Source of the DNA: Nitrosospira sp.
GTDB taxonomy: Bacteria > Pseudomonadota > Gammaproteobacteria > Burkholderiales > Nitrosomonadaceae
Assembly (NCBI GenBank): GCA_013450215.1
Contig: JACDSH010000011.1
Coordinates: forward strand, 59,896 to 123,895
DNA: 64,000 nt
Direction of reading: 5' to 3'
The first letter of the stretch is position 1. Every line of letters begins with the position of its first letter. A program made the translations under genes and the position numbers. Below the pieces are notes generated by a model. It was not told the origin of the DNA, did no database searches, and saw only the letters and a program-made list of their open reading frames with translations. Positions 22,950 to 33,541 of the stretch are shown here, piece after piece.

Positions 22950-23675
22950 TCAGTGACTCTTGATCGAGAACGGTGCCAGTAGATCTGACTCTATCAATAT
23001 ATCCACTCCCGCTTCGGGTACGATTGCTTGTGCCGGAATATTTTCTCCATGCCGCCACTTAGCTACAGCATTACGTTTAGACTCACCTGCAACTATAAAT
23101 AGGACCCCCCTGGAATGGCTCAATCGTGTCGCACTGAGAGATACGCGTTCAGAGGGTGGTTTGGGTGCGTTGATCACTGCCAGTGTATTCGGCGAGTCAG
23201 GCTTGTCACCCCAATCATGATTGGGGAATAGGCTCGCGGTATGACCATCCTCACCCAGTCCGAGTAACACCAGATCGAACATTTTAACAGTGCTTAAGAT
23301 TGCAGCATATCTGAGAGCCGATTGGGGTGCTCCAATCTCAGTGGGGATGATGTATATCTGGCTTTCAGGGATGGGAACAAGGTCTAGCCACGCTTCTCCT
23401 GCCATGCGTGAATTTCTATTTTTATCGGTGGTGGGTAGGCAGCGCTCGTCGCTAAAGTAGATATGCCATTTAGACCAATCAGCCTGAGCGGTACGCAATT
23501 GTTGGTAGATCTTACGAGGGGTCTCTCCCCCGGAGATGACAAGGTGGAATGCTCCTCTCTGCCGAATGGCAAGCATTGCAGAATCGAGGATTGCAGTCAG
23601 TGCTGCATCATGTAGATCTTGTAGATTGGAGGCTGTGTGCCAGCGATACGGTGTTGGAGCGACCGGATTAATCAC
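22950..23675 (-). CDS. pgl: 6-phosphogluconolactonase
   Basis: SGGETPRKIY, FSDERCLP, LGLGEDGHTASLFP. Confidence 0.96.
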   Translation of the reverse strand: MINPVAPTPYRWHTASNLQDLHDAALTAILDSAMLAIRQRGAFHLVISGGETPRKIYQQLRTAQADWSKWHIYFSDERCLPTTDKNRNSRMAGEAWLDLVPIPESQIYIIPTEIGAPQSALRYAAILSTVKMFDLVLLGLGEDGHTASLFPNHDWGDKPDSPNTLAVINAPKPPSERVSLSATRLSHSRGVLFIVAGESKRNAVAKWRHGENIPAQAIVPEAGVDILIESDLLAPFSIKSH

Positions 23676-23719
23676 TCAGGTATATTAGATAAAGTCATAC
23701 AAGAGTCATCCGGATATTT

Positions 23720-25378
23720 TTAAAAACGGAAGCTGTACTGGACATAAAGGAGATCCGGTGAAACGCCTGGTTTGTTCGCTTTTAGATACTCACCAGCCCA
23801 TAGCTTGGAGTATCCGAGCAAGACATCCTGATGGCGGTTGACATGGATATTAAAACGTAAGTCCATCTCATCACCGACATGGCTACCCGCTTGCCCTCCG
23901 GTATTATCGTATAAGCTTGCAAATCCAGCAGCATTATATAAAGCATCCGCTTTATTCGCTAGATAGAAACGGTGGTACTGAGCGATCACGGTCAGCCATT
24001 GCTGAGGATGAAATGTCACTTGGGAATTAAAGTCATGAATATTCTGACGTCCTACCCGATCCAAGAATCCCATGTAGTAGTGCCCGAATGGGAAGAGCTG
24101 GTTAAAGGTATTACTCGTATTTGTATGATCACCTCCATTCCTAGTACCAGAGGCGAAATCGTAACGGATCCACATCTGTGGGTTCATTGGTAGTGCTGCG
24201 AAACGGTAACCCGTTCCTGATGCAACAGCGAATGCCGAGACATCGCGTCCAGAACGTTGTCCGAACTGGTACATCCCCTCTAACTCATACAGAAAGTTAT
24301 TAGTGTCACCGATATAACGGGTACCCACAGTATGAACAAGAGAATTATCAGAATGCAGGCTACCGATAACGTGCCTCGCACCAGTAGAATTATTGTTATC
24401 GAGGCTTAAGAAGTACAAGTCTGCAAAGTGACCCCTCTGAGGTTTGTAAGTAGCCCATAAACCATAAAAGTTTCGATTGGTATCCCAGTTATCAAAGTTC
24501 TGATTGGAGGATGGAATTATATTCATCGGTCGTACCCAGAATGCATCGACATCTAATTTTGGGTTGCGCCAGAAGGTCTTAACCCCTTGGAAGGTGCGAC
24601 GTGTATTCGCCCAGTCTAGGGTCGAGATCAGCCTCTGAGAGCCGTACAGTAACTCCTGACGACCAACTCGGACATAGGCTACCCCTTCTTTCGCGGTTGC
24701 CAACTTGATATCCGCAAACAGGTTCAGCATATCGGTATGATTGGCATCAATGGCAAGTGGTGCAAGAGTCTGCGATAAGCTCCGTGAGTCGATCCCCTCA
24801 GCAAAGAGTCGGAACTTATCCTGATACCATATATCCGCATGTAGACGAGTACGGACTAGGTTAAAGGTATTATCTGTATTGTCGGGGGTATCACGGGTTA
24901 ATCGGCTATCCGATTCATGTACATGCCTGTACCAAAAATTACCTCCGAATGATACAAGCCAGTCATCGGCTAACTTGATTCTTTTGAGCGGATCGAAGAG
25001 GTCCTTTTCATAACCCGGTTTGGCAAGATACCGAAAATCAATGTCGAATGAAGAGGTCGGAAGCAGACCGAACGGTGCGTAAGGGGCTACCGGTGGTGCT
25101 TTACGTTCATTGCCGGTGATCTGGTCCCAGAGTGAGTAATAACCCGGCCCAGATGGGGGTGTTATTGAAACCCCTGGCCGTGGCATGGGTGTCACAAGAG
25201 GGACCTTTGACATATCGAATGCGCTCTCAGCCACCGGTGCTGCTGCCGCAGCCTTAGGAGTTGTCGTCGGGTTCGCCAGGACTTGGAAGGACAGCCCCAA
25301 TATTCCTGCCCCCAGGATAATTTGTGGAGGCCATCTATGCCAGCTCGTCAAATTTATTTTTATTGACTTAATATTCAT
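23720..25378 (-). CDS. alginate export (AlgE-like) outer-membrane family protein
   Basis: Signal peptide, beta-barrel-like sequence, RVGRQELLYGSQRLI and terminal aromatic (YSFRF). Confidence 0.82.
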   Translation of the reverse strand: MNIKSIKINLTSWHRWPPQIILGAGILGLSFQVLANPTTTPKAAAAAPVAESAFDMSKVPLVTPMPRPGVSITPPSGPGYYSLWDQITGNERKAPPVAPYAPFGLLPTSSFDIDFRYLAKPGYEKDLFDPLKRIKLADDWLVSFGGNFWYRHVHESDSRLTRDTPDNTDNTFNLVRTRLHADIWYQDKFRLFAEGIDSRSLSQTLAPLAIDANHTDMLNLFADIKLATAKEGVAYVRVGRQELLYGSQRLISTLDWANTRRTFQGVKTFWRNPKLDVDAFWVRPMNIIPSSNQNFDNWDTNRNFYGLWATYKPQRGHFADLYFLSLDNNNSTGARHVIGSLHSDNSLVHTVGTRYIGDTNNFLYELEGMYQFGQRSGRDVSAFAVASGTGYRFAALPMNPQMWIRYDFASGTRNGGDHTNTSNTFNQLFPFGHYYMGFLDRVGRQNIHDFNSQVTFHPQQWLTVIAQYHRFYLANKADALYNAAGFASLYDNTGGQAGSHVGDEMDLRFNIHVNRHQDVLLGYSKLWAGEYLKANKPGVSPDLLYVQYSFRF

Positions 25379-25486
25379 TGAAGTGGGAGTCGACAGAGGG
25401 TAGAGCAGTTGCGTAGTTAAGATCTAATGGTCAATATTTTTTTGTATTCTGATATAGATAAGCGCTAGTTACTGGTCATATGTATG

Positions 25487-25897
25487 TCAACCTGATTTCA
25501 AGAGTGCATCGATCCCTGCCTGAGCGATCTGTGCATCCTGATGTGAGCGTACACCGCTCACTCCGATCGCACCGATGAACTGTCCATCAACCTGAATGGG
25601 GAGCCCCCCCTCGATCGGCATCGAGCCCGGCAGGCCGAGGTACCTGATACGACCCTCGGTCACATGCTCCTCCCAGACCTTGGTGGGCCGTCTAAATGCA
25701 ATCGCAGATCGGGCCTTCTGAATGGCCACCTCGATACTGCCGAACTGAGTATCATCTCTACGTATCAGTTGGATCAGGTGAGCACCCTCATCAACGATCG
25801 CAATCACGACGGGCCATCCATTACGATTGGCCTCTTCCTCAGCGGCAGAGATCATTCTCTGGGTGTCGTCGAGTGTGAGTGTAATCTTGCTATTCAC
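25487..25897 (-). CDS. GlcG/HbpS-like heme-binding family protein
   Basis: PSMPIEGGLPIQVDGQFIGAIGVSG motif. Confidence 0.88.
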   Translation of the reverse strand: MNSKITLTLDDTQRMISAAEEEANRNGWPVVIAIVDEGAHLIQLIRRDDTQFGSIEVAIQKARSAIAFRRPTKVWEEHVTEGRIRYLGLPGSMPIEGGLPIQVDGQFIGAIGVSGVRSHQDAQIAQAGIDALLKSG

Positions 25898-26021
25898 TGT
25901 GAATGAGTTGGAGTGAGCGGTAGTAGTAATACGAGTCGATCGGATTCAATGTAGTTTTCATTAGAAACAGGCACGCCAGAATTTCTTGTGGCGTGCCTTG
26001 TTGGACTCATATAAGTTTGCT

Positions 26022-28064
26022 TTACAGCAGTGGAACGATCAATAGTGCAGTAATGTTCATAATCTTGATCAGAGGATTGACGGCAGGTCCAGCGGTATCC
26101 TTGTAGGGGTCACCAACGGTATCGCCGGTGATAGCGGCCTTGTGAGCCTCAGAACCCTTACCACCAAAGTGCCCATCTTCGATGTACTTCTTGGCATTAT
26201 CCCAAGCACCGCCGCCGGCAGTCATGGAGATGGCAACAAAGATACCTGTGATGATTGCACCGATCAGTACACCACCCAGTGCGACCGGTCCAAGCAGCAG
26301 ACCCACCGCGACCGGTACAGCGACTGGCAGAAGTGATGGAACGACCATCTCCTTAATGGCGGCCTTAGTGACCATATCCACTGCTCTGGAATAATCTGGC
26401 TTGGCGGTACCTTCCATAATCCCCGGGATCTCTTTGAACTGGCGGCGTACTTCAACCACCACAGATCCTGCAGCACGGCCAACCGCTTCCATCGCCATTG
26501 CGCCGAATAGGTAGGGGACCATACCGCCGATGAATAACCCAATGATGACCATGTGATCCGATAGGTCGAAAGTCAGCATCTTGCCTGAGCCTGAAAGTGC
26601 GTGGGTGTAATCTGCAAATAGCACTAATGCTGCCAGACCTGCTGAACCGATGGCATATCCCTTGGTGACAGCCTTGGTGGTATTGCCCACCGCATCCAGA
26701 GGATCTGTAATATCGCGAATCTCTTTAGGCAGTCCAGCCATTTCAGCGATACCACCCGCGTTATCGGTAATCGGGCCGTAAGCATCAAGTGCCACAATAA
26801 TCCCTGCCATCGATAGCATCGATGTTGCTGCGATCGCAATTCCATAAAGACCTGCAAGCTCTTGAGCGCACCAGATTGAAAGGCAGACTACCAAGACCGG
26901 AGCGGCGGTTGATTTCATGGAAACGCCCAGCCCTGCGATCACGTTGGTACCGTGACCGGTACTGGATGCTTCAGCGATATGTTGGACCGGACCATACTCG
27001 GTAGAGGTGTAGTACTCTGTGATCCATACCATGGCAGCGGTCAGCACCAGTCCAACCAGTCCGGCCAGATACAAGTTCATCGCGGAGATATTCTTGCCAT
27101 CAATCACGATACCATCACCCAACATCGTGGTCGTGATGGGGTAGTAGACGATCGCTGCCAGTATCCCTGCAACGGCCAGCCCACGGTAGAGTGCATTCAT
27201 AACCTTGCCACCCTCACGAGCCTTCACAAAGTAACAACCGATGATGGATGCAATAATAGAAAAACCACCCAGCACCAGTGGATAGATCACAGCATTCGCA
27301 CTGACGATGGGGTCTGTGATCAGAAGTCCTCCCAGAAGCATTGTTGCGATGATAGTTACGGCATAAGTCTCAAACAGATCGGCCGCCATTCCAGCACAGT
27401 CACCCACGTTATCACCTACGTTATCGGCGATCACCGCAGGATTGCGTGGGTCATCTTCAGGAATCCCGGCCTCAACCTTACCGACCAGATCAGCACCCAC
27501 GTCTGCACCCTTGGTGAAGATCCCCCCCCCAAGACGTGCAAAGATTGAAATCAGTGAACTACCAAATGCAAGGCCTACCAATGCATGGGTCGCATCCGAT
27601 GCACTGGTCCCCATCCCAACAGTCAGAACAGCGTAGTAACCAGCAACGCCTAGAAGTCCGAGACCGACCACCAGCATGCCGGTGATGGCGCCACCCTTGA
27701 ATGCAACATCAAGGGCCGCGTTAAGGCCATCTCTGGCGGCTTCTGCGGTACGTACATTGGCACGGACTGAGACATTCATGCCGATATAGCCAGCAATCCC
27801 AGACAGGAATGCACCTAGCGCGAAACCGACCGCGGTCTCCATCCCGAGTGCGGCAAAAATGGCCACTAAGAGGATCACACCCACGATACTGATGGTGGTG
27901 TATTGGCGGTTTAGATAAGCCGAGGCCCCTTCCTGAATTGCAGTCGCGATCTCGCGCATGCGTTCATTGCCAGGAGACAAGCTTAAAATCCATTTAATCG
28001 AAAACGCTCCATAAAGAAGCGCGGCCATCGCGCAGCCGATTGCGATGATTAGACCATTACCCAT
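26022..28064 (-). CDS. hppA: membrane H+-translocating pyrophosphatase, K+-independent type
   Basis: [29 protein letters not shown] (Lys in the position associated with K+-independent enzymes). Confidence 0.97.
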   Translation of the reverse strand: MGNGLIIAIGCAMAALLYGAFSIKWILSLSPGNERMREIATAIQEGASAYLNRQYTTISIVGVILLVAIFAALGMETAVGFALGAFLSGIAGYIGMNVSVRANVRTAEAARDGLNAALDVAFKGGAITGMLVVGLGLLGVAGYYAVLTVGMGTSASDATHALVGLAFGSSLISIFARLGGGIFTKGADVGADLVGKVEAGIPEDDPRNPAVIADNVGDNVGDCAGMAADLFETYAVTIIATMLLGGLLITDPIVSANAVIYPLVLGGFSIIASIIGCYFVKAREGGKVMNALYRGLAVAGILAAIVYYPITTTMLGDGIVIDGKNISAMNLYLAGLVGLVLTAAMVWITEYYTSTEYGPVQHIAEASSTGHGTNVIAGLGVSMKSTAAPVLVVCLSIWCAQELAGLYGIAIAATSMLSMAGIIVALDAYGPITDNAGGIAEMAGLPKEIRDITDPLDAVGNTTKAVTKGYAIGSAGLAALVLFADYTHALSGSGKMLTFDLSDHMVIIGLFIGGMVPYLFGAMAMEAVGRAAGSVVVEVRRQFKEIPGIMEGTAKPDYSRAVDMVTKAAIKEMVVPSLLPVAVPVAVGLLLGPVALGGVLIGAIITGIFVAISMTAGGGAWDNAKKYIEDGHFGGKGSEAHKAAITGDTVGDPYKDTAGPAVNPLIKIMNITALLIVPLL

Positions 28065-28164
28065 TTAAATCTCCAATGAAGTTCAGACCGTCTGAGAATG
28101 CATACGGAATTCCGGCCCAATAATTCCGTATAACAGATTATTCTTAAAAGTAATTCGGTAAGAC

Positions 28165-29424
28165 TTAAATCTTGAAGTTACCAAGCTTCTTCTTAACTGC
28201 AACATTCTTCAGTCGCACGTAACTAGGCAATCCATCCCGATAGGGTGGATAGTCTTCACCCTTGATGAGAGGGGTCAAGTATTCACGACACTTCTCGGTA
28301 ATTCCAAATCCATCCTTGGTGATGAAGTTGCTGGGCATCATCTTTTCCACATTAGCGACTTTTGAGAGTTGAGCCATACCAACCTTCCACTTATAGGGTT
28401 GGTTAGATAAGCGATCGATCGTGGGCATGACTGCATTGTGCCCCTTAATCGCGAACTCAACAGCAGCCTTGCCCATTGCATAGGCCTGTTCAACATCGGT
28501 CCTGGATGCGATATGCCGTGCAGCACGTTGTAGATAATCTGCCACACCCCAGTGATACTTAAGACCCAATCCATCCTTAATGATATTCGCCACAACCGGC
28601 GCAACACCACCCAACTGTGCATGACCGAATGCATCTCTCAGACCCTGGTCAGAGAGGAAGTTTCCGTCTGGACCCTTTACGCCCTCGGACACAACCACCG
28701 AGCAATATCCAAACTTCTTGACGTAGCTTTTCACCTTGGCCAGAAACTTTACTTGATCGAATGCGATCTCAGGAAAGAGAATGACGATCGGGATTTCGCA
28801 GTTGGTGCTCGATGCCAGCCCGCCTGCAGCTGCAATCCATCCTGCATGACGGCCCATCACTTCCAGAACGAATACTTTGGTCGATGTTTTTGACATGCTA
28901 GCAACGTCGAAGCTCGCTTCGCGTGTTGAGACAGCGATATACTTTGCAACAGAACCAAATCCGGGACAGCAATCGGTGATCGGTAGATCGTTATCAACGG
29001 TCTTTGGGACATGAATCGCTTGGATCGGATATCCCAGTGTTTCAGACAGTTGGGACACCTTGAGGCAGGTATCAGCAGAGTCTCCACCACCGTTATAAAA
29101 GAAGTATCCAATATCATGGGCCTTGAAGACTGAGATCAGACGCTCGTACTCGCGGCGGTTCTGCTCAAGACTCTTCAACTTGTATCGGCATGATCCAAAC
29201 GCACCTGAGGGGGTGTAACGGAGTGCCTTGATAGCAGTGACGGATTCCTTGGAGGTATCGATCAGGTCCTCAGTCAGTGCACCGATAATGCCATTACGGC
29301 CCGCATAGACTTTGCCGATCTTATCCTTGTGCTTGCGAGCTGCTTCAATCAGGCCGGAAGCGGACGCATTAATGACCGCCGTGACACCACCCGATTGAGC
29401 ATAAAACGCATTCTTTAGAACCAT
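28165..29424 (-). CDS. pfp: pyrophosphate-fructose-6-phosphate 1-phosphotransferase
   Basis: YNGGGDSADT, VPKTVDNDLP, MGRHAGWIAA; clusters with hppA. Confidence 0.92.
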   Translation of the reverse strand: MVLKNAFYAQSGGVTAVINASASGLIEAARKHKDKIGKVYAGRNGIIGALTEDLIDTSKESVTAIKALRYTPSGAFGSCRYKLKSLEQNRREYERLISVFKAHDIGYFFYNGGGDSADTCLKVSQLSETLGYPIQAIHVPKTVDNDLPITDCCPGFGSVAKYIAVSTREASFDVASMSKTSTKVFVLEVMGRHAGWIAAAGGLASSTNCEIPIVILFPEIAFDQVKFLAKVKSYVKKFGYCSVVVSEGVKGPDGNFLSDQGLRDAFGHAQLGGVAPVVANIIKDGLGLKYHWGVADYLQRAARHIASRTDVEQAYAMGKAAVEFAIKGHNAVMPTIDRLSNQPYKWKVGMAQLSKVANVEKMMPSNFITKDGFGITEKCREYLTPLIKGEDYPPYRDGLPSYVRLKNVAVKKKLGNFKI

Positions 29425-29444
29425 ATCATTTTCTCCTGATTTAT

Positions 29445-30221
<777 letters not shown>

Positions 30222-30319
30222 TCAAGCAGGCTGAATTCTCGAGCTTTTTACTGATTGTATAATGAGATTATCTACATCTTCATAGTAAACGCGTTCTAAC
30301 CAATCAAATGGGATAAATA

Positions 30320-30910
30320 ATGAGACGAGTGATGCACTTCATGAGATTGATACTGATTGCGGTCATACCTTCATTGATCAGCGTGCCAATGACATCGGCA
30401 CATGAATCGACTGCACATGTTCATGGACGGGCCACCCTGGAGGTGGCGATTGAGGGGGGGTCTGTGCAGATCAGTCTGGATAGTCCGCTTGATAGTCTGG
30501 TAGGTTTTGAGCGCGCTCCTCGTAACGAGAAGGAACGACAATTAGTCAGGGAGATGTCACGTAAGCTCCGGCAGTCTGATCATACATTTATCTTTACACC
30601 GCAATCTCAATGCCGATTAGAGTCAGTCCAACTCGAGTCAGCGGTAATTGAACCAGGCCTTCTTGCAGCTGATTCGGACTCTAATGTGGGCAAGGATCTT
30701 GACAGAAGCTCGACCAACTCGCCCGATGTGCATTCAGAACTCTCTGCCACCTGGCATTTCCAATGCGCTGTGCCAGAGTCGTTACAGGGGATCAAGGTGA
30801 GTCTATTTCAACATTTTCCGAGTCTTAAGAGGATCGATGCTGCTGTGGTCGGGCCTAAGGGTCAGTCAAGAACAAGGCTCTCGCCCAAGTCCACTCTGCT
30901 GAAGTGGTAA
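30320..30910 (+). CDS. DUF2796 (ZrgA-like) periplasmic protein
   Basis: Signal peptide then HVHGRATLEVAIEGG; FEHFPSLKRIDA-like C-terminus; followed by ABC/FtsX/DUF3299 genes. Confidence 0.85.
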   Translation: MRRVMHFMRLILIAVIPSLISVPMTSAHESTAHVHGRATLEVAIEGGSVQISLDSPLDSLVGFERAPRNEKERQLVREMSRKLRQSDHTFIFTPQSQCRLESVQLESAVIEPGLLAADSDSNVGKDLDRSSTNSPDVHSELSATWHFQCAVPESLQGIKVSLFQHFPSLKRIDAAVVGPKGQSRTRLSPKSTLLKW

Positions 30911-30919
30911 GATTCTGGT

Positions 30920-31627
30920 ATGAGCCAGACCGTGATCGACATTCAGAATTTATTATTTCAATGGCCTGGCCGAGAGGGGTTCCGTCTTTCGATTCCGAAT
31001 TTCCAGGTAGATCGTGGAGAGAGGGTCTTTCTTCAGGGTGCGAGCGGTAGCGGCAAGAGCACCCTCTTAAGTCTGTTGGGTGGGGTGTTGGTACCACAGC
31101 AGGGTCGTTTGCAGGTGCTCGATACCGATCTTACGAGGATGACCTCGAGTGAGCGTGATCGTTTCCGGGTGGACCATGTGGGACTACTGTTTCAGCAGTT
31201 TAATCTGGTCCCCTATCTATCGGTCCGAGAGAATGTAATCTTGCCTTGCAGGTTCTCTCAGAGAAGGAGAGGTAGGGCGCTCGAATCGGCCGATTCGCTC
31301 GAACTGTCTGCAGACCGACTGCTCGGTCAGTTGGGACTAGACTCGACCTATGCACAGCAAAGAGTGACCTCACTCTCGGTCGGGCAGCAGCAGCGCGTTG
31401 CCGCAGCACGATCGCTGATGGGTCACCCGGACTTAATTATTGCGGATGAGCCCACCTCTGCACTGGATGCAGACCGTCAGTCAGAATTTCTTAATGTACT
31501 GCTCGGACGTTGCAATGAAGAGGGTGTCACACTGATCTTTGTCAGTCATGACCAACGTCTGGCACATCACTTCAACCGCAGTATCAACCTGAGTGAACTG
31601 TGCTCATTCAATGCGGGGCCGGTATGA
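30920..31627 (+). CDS. ABC transporter ATP-binding protein (MacB/LolD type)
   Basis: GASGSGKSTLLSLL, LSVGQQQRVAAARSL, IADEPTSALD. Confidence 0.95.
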   Translation: MSQTVIDIQNLLFQWPGREGFRLSIPNFQVDRGERVFLQGASGSGKSTLLSLLGGVLVPQQGRLQVLDTDLTRMTSSERDRFRVDHVGLLFQQFNLVPYLSVRENVILPCRFSQRRRGRALESADSLELSADRLLGQLGLDSTYAQQRVTSLSVGQQQRVAAARSLMGHPDLIIADEPTSALDADRQSEFLNVLLGRCNEEGVTLIFVSHDQRLAHHFNRSINLSELCSFNAGPV

Positions 31628-32886
31628 GGCCGCTCCTATTTCTCGCCTTTGCGAGCGCCTGGAACCGCCGTACCACACTCGGACTGATGGCGATCAGTAT
31701 TGGACTTTCAGTGATGCTTCTTTTGGGGGTCGAGCAGTTACGTACCCAGGCACGGGAGAGCTTCTCACAATCGATATCTGGGACAGACCTGGTGGTGGGC
31801 GCACGTACTAGTCCGATCCAGCTCATGCTTTATGCTGTTTTCAGATTGGGTGATGCGACCCACAATATTCGTTGGTCGAGCTACCAGACCATATCACAGC
31901 ATCCCTCTGTTTCGTGGTCGGTTCCGATCTCGTTAGGAGATTCTCACCGGGGCTTTGCAGTCATCGGGACTACGACCGATTACTTTGAATATTTTCGTTA
32001 TGCCGATCGACGTTTATTAGCATTCTCTTCCGGTAAGCCATTCGTCGATATCTTTGATGCAGTGGTCGGTGCCGATGTCGCTCAGCAACTCGGCTATCAG
32101 CTGGGTGACAGCATCATCCTGAACCATGGTGCGGGTGGGATGGGACTGTCAGATCATGCTGATAAACCATTCAGGGTGAGCGGCATACTCAAACGGACCG
32201 GTCTCTCGGTTGATCGGAGTGTCCATATCAGCCTTGAAGCGATCGAGGCCATTCATCTCGACTGGCAGGGAGGGGCGCCGATGCCGGGACTATCGATCCC
32301 GGCTGAGTATGTCCGTAAATTCGATCTAGCTCCGAAGGAGATCACGGCCATCTTTATAGGATTAAAAAGCCGGGCAGGCGTTTTTCAGATGCAACGGTAT
32401 ATCAATCAGTACAAGACTGAACCACTCCTCGCGGTTCTGCCTGGGGTGGCGCTGGATGAGCTCTGGTCGGTCGTCAGCATTGTTGAGAAATCGCTACTGG
32501 CCATCTCCGCGTTGGTGGTTGGGGTCGGTCTGAGTGGCCTGGTTGCTGTGGTGCTGGCCGGTCTCGGAGAACGCAGGCGCGAACTGGCGGTCCTGCGATC
32601 GGTCGGGGCGGGTCCGGGTGTGGTCTTCATGCTTCTAGCGATCGAGGGTCTGATGGTGGTTGTGGCGGGATCTCTGATCGGTTTATCGGGTCTAATGGTG
32701 TTAAGCATGTTCGCAACACCGATTCTTGAAACACACCTGGGGATATCTCTGGCAACATGGACCTTATCGGCTGAGTCATGGAAGTTATTGCTGATCGTCA
32801 TGGCCACAGGATTTCTGGTGAGCTTGATACCGGGTTATCGTGCCTACCGAATCTCTTTGGCCGATGGTTTGACACCAAGGTTATAA
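31624..32886 (+). CDS. FtsX-like ABC transporter permease
   Basis: MRPLLFLAFASAWNRR start in ATGA overlap; C-terminal FtsX TM domain. Confidence 0.92.
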   Translation: MRPLLFLAFASAWNRRTTLGLMAISIGLSVMLLLGVEQLRTQARESFSQSISGTDLVVGARTSPIQLMLYAVFRLGDATHNIRWSSYQTISQHPSVSWSVPISLGDSHRGFAVIGTTTDYFEYFRYADRRLLAFSSGKPFVDIFDAVVGADVAQQLGYQLGDSIILNHGAGGMGLSDHADKPFRVSGILKRTGLSVDRSVHISLEAIEAIHLDWQGGAPMPGLSIPAEYVRKFDLAPKEITAIFIGLKSRAGVFQMQRYINQYKTEPLLAVLPGVALDELWSVVSIVEKSLLAISALVVGVGLSGLVAVVLAGLGERRRELAVLRSVGAGPGVVFMLLAIEGLMVVVAGSLIGLSGLMVLSMFATPILETHLGISLATWTLSAESWKLLLIVMATGFLVSLIPGYRAYRISLADGLTPRL

Positions 32887-32891
32887 AAAAT

Positions 32892-33527
32892 ATGACACCT
32901 CCCTCGAGTCTCAAACGATCATACCGACTCATAGCTGCTCTGATAGGTGGATTATTAACGATTAATCTGCAGACGGTGACCGCTGCTGATTATGAGGTGG
33001 GTGACCGGTTAGCATCACCTCCTTCGAAGAGTGCCGGCAAGGCAACTCCTCAAGCAAGTTCAGCGAATCCCGCAAAACCTTACAAAGAAGTCACCTGGGA
33101 TAATCTGATGCCCAAGAATTGGGACCCGATGGCCCCTCTCAAGGGGTTGAAGCTTGATCATCTCAAGGATGGTGACCCTCGCGCGATCGAGGCCCTAGAG
33201 AAGATACGAGCAGCATGGAATGATGCGCCGATTGAGCCGACTTTAAATGGTGCGCGCATCCGTATCCCTGGATTCGTAATCCCTCTCGAGAGGGTTGGAG
33301 ATAAGGTCAGTGAGTTTTTACTTGTTCCATACTTTGGAGCCTGCATTCATACCCCGCCACCCCCATCCAACCAGATCATTCATGTGACGGTATCGAAGCC
33401 GATATCAGGGATGAGAACGATGGACGCCATGTGGGTCAATGGTGTCATGCATGCAGGTAAGATTGATACCGAGATGGGGCAGGCGGGCTATCAACTAAAG
33501 GCAGAGATGGTCGCACCTTACAAGTAA
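32892..33527 (+). CDS. DUF3299 periplasmic protein
   Basis: RIPGFVIPLE...LVPYFGACIHTPPPPSNQIIHV. Confidence 0.9.
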   Translation: MTPPSSLKRSYRLIAALIGGLLTINLQTVTAADYEVGDRLASPPSKSAGKATPQASSANPAKPYKEVTWDNLMPKNWDPMAPLKGLKLDHLKDGDPRAIEALEKIRAAWNDAPIEPTLNGARIRIPGFVIPLERVGDKVSEFLLVPYFGACIHTPPPPSNQIIHVTVSKPISGMRTMDAMWVNGVMHAGKIDTEMGQAGYQLKAEMVAPYK

Positions 33528-33541
33528 GGCATGGAAGCTCT

